Source of the DNA: Bin87 sp965204395
Lineage (GTDB): Bacteria > Chloroflexota > Dehalococcoidia > Lucifugimonadales > UBA3495
Direction of reading: 5' to 3'
NCBI GenBank assembly: GCA_965204395.1
Contig: OZ241987.1
Location: forward strand, 3,224,001 to 3,288,000
Length of the DNA: 64,000 nucleotides
A program made the translations under genes and the position numbers. Below, in pieces: positions 17,568 through 25,064 of the stretch. A model generated the notes under the pieces. It was not told where the DNA came from and did no database searches. It saw only the letters and a program-made list of their open reading frames with translations. The first letter of the stretch is position 1, and every line of letters starts with the position of its first letter.

Positions 17568-17852
17568 TGACACTTCCCCATTGCCCCTACGCTCCCTCCA
17601 TCCTTATCATCTGATTATCCAGAAACTATCCAACCGCCCGAATCCAACCCGTCCCCCACCGCGGATCCGTCCAATACCCAACTCCAAACGCCGCTCCCTC
17701 AGATCCTCTCACCGGCCCGCCAAAACCACCAATATCGCCCCCAAAACCGTCAATTCCGCCACCAAACCCGCCCAAACCGCCCCCATTTGCCCCCACAACC
17801 CACTCCACGCCCTACTCAAATAAACGGAAATGAGCGGAAATGAGCGGGTTTT
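17568..17852 (-). repeat. G/T-rich dispersed element (copy 1)
   Basis: Read on the minus strand it begins CCCGCTCATTTCCGCTCATT, passes AGTAGGGC, continues through a strongly G/T-biased stretch made of GGTTTTGG and GGCGATATTGGTGG units, and ends GGGGCAATGGGGAAGTGTCA. Copies 2 (21788) and 3 (28734) share both ends and the same bias. One frame reads as Gly-Phe-Gly-Gly repeats in all copies but without a consistent start, so coding is unlikely. G-quadruplex formation is possible. Confidence 0.6.
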
Positions 17853-17970
17853 CGCCAAAATCGCTGCCATCCCATCCCAATCCCTCATCCTGCCGCAGGT
17901 CCGCCTCTGGCGGTTCCATCCCGTTTATCCCCTTTATCCATGTAAATGCTCTCCCGTCAGAGGTAACCCC

Positions 17971-18303
17971 ATGACCATCTCCCAAATCCGCCGCCGCATC
18001 AACGCCCTCAAGCGCAGGTTCGCCCTCGAACTCACCATCATCAAGCTCCGACGCATCGCCGAAGCCGTCGCCGACCACTGGAATCCCGAACAACCTCCCG
18101 AACCCGCCGCAGTCATCGAGCGTTTCGTCAAAGCCGGCTGCCGTCTCCCCACCTTCGGCAACCTCCGCCACTGCCTGGACAATGCCCGACGCCAGGGGGA
18201 CGTCCCTCACCCTGAAGACATCGTCATCAACCTCCTTCCCTGGATTGACGGCGACCGCTACCACAAATTCCTCCGCTGGGACCTCCCCGCCTCCGCGCGT
18301 TAG
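17971..18303 (+). CDS. Hypothetical basic protein
   Basis: 110 aa from ATG 17971, preceded by AGAGG. The N-terminus is a long positively charged helix (RRRINALKRRFALELTIIKLRRIAEAV), followed by a helical region with DHWNPEQPPEPAAVIERFVKAG and a C-terminal DGDRYHKFLRWDLP. No known family recognised. C-ending codons like those of real genes of this genome support expression. It sits in a repeat-rich island, immediately after a 22-bp palindromic insert at 17893-17914 and a CATCC..TCCATGTAAAT repeat, so it might be accessory. Confidence 0.5.
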   Translation: MTISQIRRRINALKRRFALELTIIKLRRIAEAVADHWNPEQPPEPAAVIERFVKAGCRLPTFGNLRHCLDNARRQGDVPHPEDIVINLLPWIDGDRYHKFLRWDLPASAR

Positions 18304-18340
18304 CCATCCCCCCGCCCGCGCCCACTAGCCATGCCCTCAA

Positions 18341-18432
18341 GCCGTCATACCCGTGTCCCCACCGTCATACCCGTGCGCCTACCGTCATACCTGTCTCCCA
18401 CTGTCATTCCGGACTTGATCCGGAATCCAGTA
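18341..18432. repeat. Tandem array of CCGTCATACC half-palindromes
   Basis: Four 20-bp steps: CCGTCATACCCGTGTCCCCA, CCGTCATACCCGTGCGCCTA, CCGTCATACCTGTCTCCCAC, then TGTCATTCCGGACTTGATCC leading into GGAATCCAG. The first three are only left arms of the GTCATxCC palindrome; only the last has its right arm. This looks like slippage duplication of a palindrome arm. A head-to-head pair of the same palindrome follows at 18531-18610; 18433-18530 holds nothing else. Confidence 0.6.
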
Positions 18433-18530
18433 ACGTCCTGCTGCCGCCAACGTTGGGTAACGCCGGCATCTTCTGTATGCCGCCCCGCGCCGGGGTATCC
18501 GTGTTGGATGTCAAGGCTTTTCACTCCGAA

Positions 18531-18610
18531 CCGTCATTCCGGCGAAAGCCGGAATCCAGAACATTCCGAGCACAACGACCTTCTGAATTCCAGCGGACGC
18601 GGGCATGACG
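18531..18610. repeat. Inverted pair of GTCATTCC palindromes
   Basis: CCGTCATTCCGGCG..CCGGAATCCAG, then an inverted, degenerate TGAATTCCAGCG..GCGGGCATGACG. Third example of the head-to-head pair. Confidence 0.65.
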
Positions 18611-18732
18611 CATTAACTTTGGAAAGGCCCCGCCGGCAACGCCGGCACGTGTTGACGAACGCCGTCGTTTTGCGGAATATGCGCCTATCAAACATCACCC
18701 GCTCTCGACCCCACGACGCAAGGAGAGAGAAT

Positions 18733-19728
18733 ATGTCAGACAACAAGACGATCTACGTCGGTATGCACGACGGCGTCTGCGCCGTCAGCACCGAAGACGG
18801 CGGCAAGACTTGGCAGCAAGGGCCAGTCACCGACTTGCCCCACGCCGCGGCGCGCCTGGCCGCCGGCTCCAACGGAGCCCAAATCGCCTATCTCGCCGCG
18901 TACGAGGCTGGCGTGTACCGCACCGACGACGGCGGTCAGTCATGGCGTCGCCTGGATTCCTACCCGTCGCCCTATGCTCATAGCGTTCTGGCCCATCCCA
19001 ACGAGCCAAACACCATCTACGTCGGCAGCGAACCCGCCACCATCTATCGCTCCACCGACGGAGGCGATACCTGGCAGGAACTCGATGGCTTCCGCGCTGT
19101 CCCCGAATCCAGCGACTGGGGATTCCACGCGCCCACCCGTGATTCCCACGTTCGCGACCTGCGTGTCGCCCCCAACAACGCCGGATGTCTCTACGGCGGC
19201 ATCGAAGTTGGCGGCATGGTGCGGTCCGACGACGGCGGCGCAAGTTGGCAGCAACTCCCCGGCCTCAACGACGACATCCATTGCGTGCACCTCAGTAATG
19301 CCCAGCCGGAGCGCGTCTATGTCGCCACCGCCCGCGCGCCTTACCGTTCCGACAACAGCGGCGGCGATTGGGAGCTGATCAACACCGGCCTGGACCGCCG
19401 CTACACCCTGCACATCGCCGCCGCCCCCGACGACGCGGACGTCGTGCTGGTAACGGTGTCCGAAAATGCCCGCCGCCTCAACCCCCAGTTCTACCGCTCC
19501 ACCGACGCCGGCCAGACCTGGACGCTGGTGGACGGATTGGGCGAGGGCGAAAACCCCGAGGACATGGTGGTCGCCTTCGAATGGGACCCGCAAGAGCCCA
19601 ACGCGGTGTACGCCGGCACCGACGGCGGCGGCCTCTTCAGCAGCGCCGACCGCGGCGTAACCTGGCAGCGTCTCCCCGTCCAACTGCCCACCGTAGCCGT
19701 CGGCGCCCTGGCAGTATCCGCGTCCTGA
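18733..19728 (+). CDS. BNR/sortilin-like beta-propeller protein
   Basis: 331 aa from ATG 18733 with AGGAGAG upstream. Seven Asp-box type repeats (S/R-x-D-G-G-x-x-W) are spaced about 45 residues apart: STEDGGKTW, RTDDGGQSW, RSTDGGDTW, RSDDGGASW, RSDNSGGDW, RSTDAGQTW, SSADRGVTW. This predicts a seven-bladed propeller like Ycf48, sialidase-type or sortilin Vps10 folds. No signal peptide is apparent (MSDNKTIYVGMHDG), so it is cytoplasmic or exported by another route. Such proteins usually bind ligands or partners; no catalytic residues can be assigned. Confidence 0.85.
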   Translation: MSDNKTIYVGMHDGVCAVSTEDGGKTWQQGPVTDLPHAAARLAAGSNGAQIAYLAAYEAGVYRTDDGGQSWRRLDSYPSPYAHSVLAHPNEPNTIYVGSEPATIYRSTDGGDTWQELDGFRAVPESSDWGFHAPTRDSHVRDLRVAPNNAGCLYGGIEVGGMVRSDDGGASWQQLPGLNDDIHCVHLSNAQPERVYVATARAPYRSDNSGGDWELINTGLDRRYTLHIAAAPDDADVVLVTVSENARRLNPQFYRSTDAGQTWTLVDGLGEGENPEDMVVAFEWDPQEPNAVYAGTDGGGLFSSADRGVTWQRLPVQLPTVAVGALAVSAS

Positions 19729-19754
19729 CCCACCGAACCGACACGGTGTGATGC

Positions 19755-19782
19755 GTAGGGGCGGGTTTCAAACCTGCCCCTG
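19755..19782. repeat. TAGGGGCGGGTTT..AACCTGCCCCT palindrome (R1 variant)
   Basis: Same TAGGGGCG arms as R1 but with a GGGTTTCAAACCT centre. A matching variant lies at 49036-49064, also right at a gene end. Confidence 0.65.
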
Positions 19783-19904
19783 TCGGTTCTTGATGTCCAA
19801 TGAGTGATCCCGGGAAAGACATTCGTAGTGGCAAGGCATGCCTCACCCCTACAATAGCAGCGAAATCACCCGCAGCCACCGTCTCCGAACGACGCAACCG
19901 CTGG

Positions 19905-20351
19905 TCACCACCGCAGCCCCGGCTCCCGCTCCTGCAGCACCTCGCCGAACAGCGTCAGCACCTGGTCGATCTGCAACACCACGATCGCGCCCTGGCTGTC
20001 CTGGAGGTATCGCTCGTTCACCAGCCCAGACTCCAGCAGCCGATCGATCATCTCCTCGAACACCGGCCCATCCCGGTACACGCTGGCCGTACACCGGAAC
20101 TTCCATCCAACATCCCGCTCCGTATTGCGGAACAGCACGATCACCTTGGGGTTCTCCTCGATGTGGTCCAGCGGGTTCCGCCCCGTTCGGTCCCGGTAAA
20201 CCAGCCTGTCGTCGCCCACGCACAACACAGTGCCGATGTACCCGCAGTTGGGCGTTCCGTCGCTCGCCGCCGTGCCCACGATGCACGGGTAACCATCGTC
20301 CCGCGCCCGGTTGATCAAGCTGGTCATCTCTGCCGTCAGTTGTATCATCAC
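19905..20351 (-). CDS. Pyridoxamine 5'-phosphate oxidase-like flavin-binding protein
   Basis: 148 aa. The split-barrel opening is DDGYPCIVGTAASDGTPNCGYIGTVLCV, followed by LVYRDRTGRNPLDHIEENPKVIVLF, the strand/loop that binds flavin phosphate in PPOX-class proteins. Probably binds FMN or F420 and reduces or oxidises small molecules. A more distant PPOX protein lies at 58291-58725. The short C-terminal LTLFGEVLQEREPGLRW is unusual but within family variation. Confidence 0.8.
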   Translation of the reverse strand: MMIQLTAEMTSLINRARDDGYPCIVGTAASDGTPNCGYIGTVLCVGDDRLVYRDRTGRNPLDHIEENPKVIVLFRNTERDVGWKFRCTASVYRDGPVFEEMIDRLLESGLVNERYLQDSQGAIVVLQIDQVLTLFGEVLQEREPGLRW

Positions 20352-20381
20352 TCCGCTATCCTCGTTTGTACGGTGTTTCCG

Positions 20382-20425
20382 AAAACTCCCTCTCCCCTGG
20401 TGGGAGAGGGCTGGGGTGAGGGGGC
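20382..20425. repeat. CCCTCTCCCC..GGGAGAGGG repeat (R3)
   Basis: ACTCCCTCTCCCCTGG, TGGGAGAGGG and TGGGGTGAGGGGG form a hairpin plus a purine-rich tail. R3 copies lie at 24949, 36337, 44907, 52178, 53558 and 54397. Here it separates two same-strand genes. Confidence 0.75.
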
Positions 20426-20485
20426 GATCCTAGATCGACTTTCTCTTTCGAGTAGTTGATGTCCACTCAATCAACGTCTGCCCGT

Positions 20486-21601
20486 CTACCCCATCACCCG
20501 CCGGAAGTAGTCCAGCGCATTCCCGCCCACGATCTTCAGCACGTCCTCGTCGGAGTGCCCCCGCCGGATCAGCCCACGCACGATGTTCTTCCCGTCCGCC
20601 GGCGACTCCAGCCCGTTGAGGTATGGCGCCGGCAATTCCTCCGGCGTACGCCCCATCACCACCCGGTGGAAACCCACGTGGTCGCCCACGGTGGTATCCG
20701 TCCCGATTCCCACGTGATCCACGCCCAGCAACTGCACCATGTAGTCGTAGTGGTCCAGCACGCACTCGATGTCCTGTTCGGGATCATCGCTCAGCGAGTT
20801 GGGAACCGCCGTAACGCACACCAGCCCGCCCTTTTGCACACAGGCCAGCATCTCCTCATCCGTACGAGTGCGACCATTCGGACGCAGCGTAAACGAGGCG
20901 TTGTGGCTGAACACCGTAGGCGCGCGCGATACCTCAATGGCATCCATCGCCGTGGGCGTCGAGGCGTGGGACAGGTCAACCGCCATGCCCAGGTCGTTCA
21001 TCCGATGCACCACCTCCACGCCGAACGCGCTCAGCCCGCCCGGGTTCCGCTCCTGCTGCCCGTCGCCGATGTAGTTGCGCCGGTTGTACGTGATGCCCGC
21101 CAGCCGCACGCCCATGCCGAACAGCGCGTTCACCCGCTCGATGTGGTTGCCGATGGGCAAATGCTCCAGCGTCGGCATGAACCCCACCTTGCCCTGCTGC
21201 CGCGCCGACAGGATCTCGTCGGCGTTGCCCACCCGCATCACGTCGTCCTGCGACGCCACGTCGGCCAGCATTCCGCCCACCTCCGCCGCGATGTCGTCGT
21301 ATTCCACGAACGACATATCCGACACCTTGTACAGCGCCGTGAAGAAGTTGGACGTGGTCACCGCGCTCCACCCGCCGGCAATGGCGGCCTGGTAGCCCCA
21401 CTCGAACCGGTTCGCCGACCGCAGGAATTCGATGAATCGGTCCATCGACTCCGGCAGCACGAAGGGGTGCTGGTGCACGTCGATCATCACCGCCTGGTCC
21501 ATGATGCGCTCGAACCGCGTTTCCTCATCCCGGCTCAGCGGCACGATAGACGACGGCACCCGCCCAACCTGCGCCGACATGGGAAAGTTGTGGATGGTCA
21601 T
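20486..21601 (-). CDS. Membrane dipeptidase (peptidase M19) family protein
   Basis: 371 aa with GGAGG 8 bp before ATG 21601. The metal-binding start of the barrel is MIDVHQHPFVLPESMDRF; the canonical family has DGHND, so the second position differs (HxH). Later landmarks are GMAVDLSHAS, FSHNASFTLRPNGRTRTDEE (the SHS..RN..D segment of M19) and VDHVGIGTD. Family members cleave dipeptides or beta-lactams with a dizinc centre. The changed first motif suggests another substrate, e.g. an amide or lactone. Not membrane-anchored here. Confidence 0.82.
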   Translation of the reverse strand: MTIHNFPMSAQVGRVPSSIVPLSRDEETRFERIMDQAVMIDVHQHPFVLPESMDRFIEFLRSANRFEWGYQAAIAGGWSAVTTSNFFTALYKVSDMSFVEYDDIAAEVGGMLADVASQDDVMRVGNADEILSARQQGKVGFMPTLEHLPIGNHIERVNALFGMGVRLAGITYNRRNYIGDGQQERNPGGLSAFGVEVVHRMNDLGMAVDLSHASTPTAMDAIEVSRAPTVFSHNASFTLRPNGRTRTDEEMLACVQKGGLVCVTAVPNSLSDDPEQDIECVLDHYDYMVQLLGVDHVGIGTDTTVGDHVGFHRVVMGRTPEELPAPYLNGLESPADGKNIVRGLIRRGHSDEDVLKIVGGNALDYFRRVMG

Positions 21602-21787
21602 TTAGTCATCCTCCAGTAGCAGCGATACTTGGTAGCCAGAGTATTTCGGTTGTCGCAAGAGGTTCCTGGATTGCGGGGCAAGTCGACATGATGGGAATAA
21701 TCGTAAGGCCCCGGCGGGGAAGTCCCAGAGGAGGAATTGGCGATACAGGATTGGGGATTGTAGTGGGATGGTGGCGGTTTTGGGGAA

Positions 21788-22193
21788 TCCCGCTCATTTC
21801 TAGTCATTTGAGTAGGGCATGGATCAGGTGGTGGAGACGGAGTGGGTGCGGATTGGCCGGTTTTGGGCGTGATATTGGTGGTTTTGGAGGGCAGTTGGGA
21901 GGGTTTGGCGGAGTGGTGATTGAAGGTGGGGGTGTCGGGACATGGGCATTGGGATGGCTGGCGGGATCTCAAACGTACAAAGTTTGTCATTTTGAGGAGC
22001 GCAGTCCGCCTGTGGCGGATGGCAATCCGGTTGTGTGTAGGATGGTTGCTCCACTGACGAGATTGCCACGCTGCGCTGGCAATGACAGTAGGCGCGAAAC
22101 CGGGTACACGTGAGCTTGCGGGATAGACTTGAGGCACTGGTTAACTATGGTAGGGATGGGTGAAGGGTGGGGCAAGGGGGAAGTGTCATATAA
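21788..22193 (+). repeat. G/T-rich dispersed element (copy 2), with an embedded second repeat
   Basis: Begins CCCGCTCATTTCTAGTCATT and AGTAGGGCATGG, and ends GGGGCAAGGGGGAAGTGTCA, matching copy 3 at 28734 also at TGGGCATTGGGATGGCT. About 150 bp (21968-22140) interrupt it with a different repeat, GTCATTTTGAGGAGCG..GCGCTGGCAATGACA, which itself holds a TCCGCCTGTGGCGGA palindrome: three levels of nesting. No gene in 21602-22212. Confidence 0.6.
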
Positions 22194-22212
22194 AGCCATT
22201 CCCTCTATGATG

Positions 22213-23568
22213 CTAACCGCTTCCCCTTAAAAACTTGGTCAACTTCCCGATGCTGTCTAAATCGTCCAGCCGACCGGCCGTGCTGATTATCAGTTCCAGC
22301 TTTTCTGATGGCAGCGTAGGGCCGGCCAGCAACCTGAACTTGCCCAGCAGATCTTCGCGCGGCGCCGGATTGGTAGCGTCGCCACGCTGCGACACCACGC
22401 TGGACTCCAGCGAACGGCCGTCACCCAGGTGCACCGCGACCCGTGCCGACGGATAGTCATATCGCCGCAGGCTCATCGCATCATCAGCGGCCACCTCGAC
22501 CCGCTGCGCCAGTTGACGCACCTCCCCGTCGGCCACCTTGTCGGGCATGAACGCGCTCACGTCCGTCGCTCTGTGGCACACGGCGGCGGCCACCGCGTAC
22601 GGTATCGAGAACTTGGCCGCCAGCATGTTCTCTGGCTCCGGGTCCGCCATGATCTGCGCGATGGGCGGCGCGGTCACCACGATGCGCTCCACGTCGCCCG
22701 CCGTGAACGGGGATTCCCGCAGCAGGTTCTCCACCGCGTCCAGCGCCGGGTGGTTGTACAGGCAGCACGCGTGAAACTTAAAGTACCCCTGCTGGATACG
22801 ATACGGGTCGCTACCCAGTCCGTCCACCACCGCATCGGCATCAAACCCGTCCCCCAGGAATGTTCGGTACAAGTCCGCCGGCCCATCGGCGATTGCCGTA
22901 TAGCCGCACTGGCTCAGATGCGCCGCCATGATCCCCTGGAACCCCGACCGTCCCGGATACAGGTTCCTCACCGTGGCTCCTTCCAGGCACGGCGTCCAGG
23001 TATTCGCCGGACTCATCGACATCGCCAGGTTCATCGCCGTCTTGGTCTGCGCCGCGTCGAACCCCAGCAGCCGCGCTGTGGCTGCCGCCGTACCGATGGT
23101 GCCCCATGTCCCGTGCGAGTGTATCTCCGGCTTCACCTCGGTAGCCGTCCCGACGCGCGAGATCACCTCGTACCCCAGGATGATTGCCGTCAGCACGTCC
23201 CGCCCGCTGCTTCCCATGTCCTCGCCCACGGCCAGCGCCCCCGGCGTAACGTGGATGGACGGATGCCCGCCGCCCACGCGGTTCCCCTCGTCCATCTCCA
23301 GCGAGACGCCGGCGGTTCCGTTCACGAACGTTGCCCAGACCGGCTGCACCCGATGCGCATGCCCGATGATGCTTGCCTTCCCCGGACCGCTCATGTCGGC
23401 GGCCAGCCGCGCAAAGTTCGCGTTCTCCTCCAGCCGGCTGCCCGCCGTGATCGCCCCCAGCGTATCCAGCACAACATCCCGGGCCGCGGAGATGGTTTCC
23501 GGCGGTAGATCCTCAAACCGCGTCTCGGCAACAAACTCCGCCAGCCGGTCAAGGTAGTTCTGCGCCAT
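22213..23568 (-). CDS. MmgE/PrpD family protein
   Basis: 451 aa, the usual length. The N-terminal all-helical domain contains TISAARDVVLDTLGAITAGS, GTAGVSLEMDEGNRVGGGHPSIHV and ALAVGEDMGSSGRDVLTAIILGYEV, all typical of 2-methylcitrate dehydratase relatives and of the aconitate-related branch. A second domain begins near residue 270 (YFKFHACCLYNHPALDAVENLL). Probable dehydratase or isomerase of a tricarboxylate-like acid. No prpB or prpC nearby, so propionate metabolism is not implied. GAGGG precedes the ATG. Confidence 0.87.
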   Translation of the reverse strand: MAQNYLDRLAEFVAETRFEDLPPETISAARDVVLDTLGAITAGSRLEENANFARLAADMSGPGKASIIGHAHRVQPVWATFVNGTAGVSLEMDEGNRVGGGHPSIHVTPGALAVGEDMGSSGRDVLTAIILGYEVISRVGTATEVKPEIHSHGTWGTIGTAAATARLLGFDAAQTKTAMNLAMSMSPANTWTPCLEGATVRNLYPGRSGFQGIMAAHLSQCGYTAIADGPADLYRTFLGDGFDADAVVDGLGSDPYRIQQGYFKFHACCLYNHPALDAVENLLRESPFTAGDVERIVVTAPPIAQIMADPEPENMLAAKFSIPYAVAAAVCHRATDVSAFMPDKVADGEVRQLAQRVEVAADDAMSLRRYDYPSARVAVHLGDGRSLESSVVSQRGDATNPAPREDLLGKFRLLAGPTLPSEKLELIISTAGRLDDLDSIGKLTKFLRGSG

Positions 23569-23629
23569 CTTTCCCTCAATCCATTTACGCGCTGTGAGCG
23601 TTCATCCTGGGCTTGTAGAGCGAACTCTG

Positions 23630-23657
23630 GTAGGGGCGAATAATCATTCGCCCCTAC
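23630..23657. repeat. GTAGGGGCGAAT..ATTCGCCCCTAC palindrome (R1)
   Basis: Fully symmetric R1 copy, 61 bp upstream of the MmgE/PrpD start and 61 bp from the end of the next gene. It is followed by ATCCTGTTCATCCTG and CATCCATGTAAATACG (23676-23708), another dispersed repeat (R7) also seen near 17930, 31250 and 54135. Confidence 0.7.
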
Positions 23658-23718
23658 TCCAAATCCCACATCCACTAATCCTGTTCATCCTGTGCATCCA
23701 TGTAAATACGCCCCGACC

Positions 23719-24603
23719 CTACCGCGTGAAGAACTCGTGCAACAGCCGGTACGCATCGTCCGGCAACTCCTCGGCGATGTAGTGGCCGCACGGCAGCGAT
23801 TGACCCTCCACGTTGTTGGAGTAGTTGCGCCAAACGCCCAACACGTCTTGGGTGCGACCCACGAAGCCCCGGTCGCTCCACAGCGCCAGGTGCGGGCAGT
23901 TCACCTTGTTTTCAAAGTCCTCCTCGTCGTGCACCAGGTCGATGCTGGCGCCCGCACGGTAGTCCTCGCACGCCCCATGAATGGCGCCCGGATTGCTGAA
24001 GCATCGCACGTACTCTTCAACCGCCTCCGACGGAAAGACCTCTTCGGCGTTGCGCTCCCGCATGAATCGCGACCGGATGAAATAGTCAGGATCAGCGCCA
24101 ATCACTCGCTCCGGAAAGTCGTACGGCTGGATCAGGAAGAACCAGTGGTACGTGTTGGTGGCAAACTCCTTGTCCACGATGCTGAACATGTGGCGCGTCG
24201 GCACGATGTCCAGCGTCGCCAGTTTCAGCACCCGCTCCGGATGGTCCTTGGTGAGACGGTGGGCGCACCGCGCACCCCGGTCGTGGCTACCTAGGTTGAA
24301 CGTGTCAAACCCCAGGTTGGACATGGCGTCCACCAGATCCTGCGCCATCGCCCGCTTGGAGTGATTGAAGTGCTCGGGATCGCCCTGCGGCTTGCCGCTG
24401 TCGCCATACCCCCGCAGGTCGGCGCACACGACGGTAAAGTCCTGGGCCAGCCGTGGCGCAATCTTGTGCCACATGGTATGAGTCTGCGGATAGCCGTGCA
24501 GCAAGAGCAACGGCGGCCCGCTGCCACCCTTCACCAGGTTCACGGTCTCGCCGCTCCCTGCCCCAATCTGCATCCGGTCGAATCCCTCAAACAAAGCCAT
24601 CAT
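23719..24603 (-). CDS. Haloacetate (fluoroacetate) dehalogenase-like alpha/beta hydrolase
   Basis: 294 aa. All residues that define fluoroacetate dehalogenases are seen at matching spacing: nucleophile Asp108 in GSHDRGARCAHRLT, the carboxylate-binding Arg109 and Arg112, acid Asp132 in LDIVPTRHMF, halide-pocket His153-Trp154 (YHWFFLIQP) and Tyr215 (IHGACEDYRAG), and catalytic His274 in CGHYIAEELP. In the structurally studied enzyme the set is D110/R111/R114/D134/H155/W156/Y219/H280. It should hydrolyse the carbon-halogen bond of a 2-haloacid, including possibly C-F. The second Met (24600) has the better ribosome-binding spacing. No operon partner. Confidence 0.88.
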   Translation of the reverse strand: MMALFEGFDRMQIGAGSGETVNLVKGGSGPPLLLLHGYPQTHTMWHKIAPRLAQDFTVVCADLRGYGDSGKPQGDPEHFNHSKRAMAQDLVDAMSNLGFDTFNLGSHDRGARCAHRLTKDHPERVLKLATLDIVPTRHMFSIVDKEFATNTYHWFFLIQPYDFPERVIGADPDYFIRSRFMRERNAEEVFPSEAVEEYVRCFSNPGAIHGACEDYRAGASIDLVHDEEDFENKVNCPHLALWSDRGFVGRTQDVLGVWRNYSNNVEGQSLPCGHYIAEELPDDAYRLLHEFFTR

Positions 24604-24948
24604 CCTCTCCAGATCTCAGTCATCAAAGTACTGCGATACGCGTGAGCGCGCCGCGCCCACATAATGCGTCGGCAACCCGGTGTTGTAAATACCCAGAACG
24701 CCGCCGGCTTGCCCGTAGATTCCCTGCACCCGTCCCGCCGTGCAGTAATCTAGCCGGAGGCAAATATGCCCGCAGAGCGCGGTCCGACGGAACTGAAGAA
24801 CCTCTCAGTAAGTCGCCCTTTCTGCCGGAGGGCCGTCAAGCCGGCTGAATTCGCGGGCAAGCCCCTTCACAGTGCGGAGATTAGCACCCCGGGGTTTTCG
24901 ATTGCGGCCTGCGCCGGTATGTCGTCGTTAAGAAAGAGGTTGTCAAAA

Positions 24949-25010
24949 ACTCCCTCTCCCCTTGCCGGGCGGAACGTCCGCCTATGGCGGTAGAGGGCTG
25001 AGGTGAGGGG
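24949..25010. repeat. R3 repeat carrying a 22-bp palindromic insert
   Basis: CTCCCTCTCCCCTTGCCGGG is followed by a 22-bp block (24970-24991; core GTCCGCCTATGGCGG) and then AGAGGGCTGAGGTGAGGGGG. Without the block the sequence is an ordinary R3. The remainder of 24604-25064 holds no accepted gene. Confidence 0.75.
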
Positions 25011-25064
25011 GAATTCCTTCACAACGTCATCTATTGCCTGAACTTCACGACGTTCGCTCAATCA

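Noticed and set aside
17626..17808. Gly-Phe-Gly-Gly repeat protein on the minus strand
   Set aside because: The same type of frame appears in the other two G/T-rich elements but starts and lengths do not agree, and no ribosome binding site is present.
24766..24993. 75-codon frame with a good GGAGG
   Set aside because: It runs into an R3 repeat with a 22-bp insert, and the C-terminal half is repeat translation; no family resemblance.
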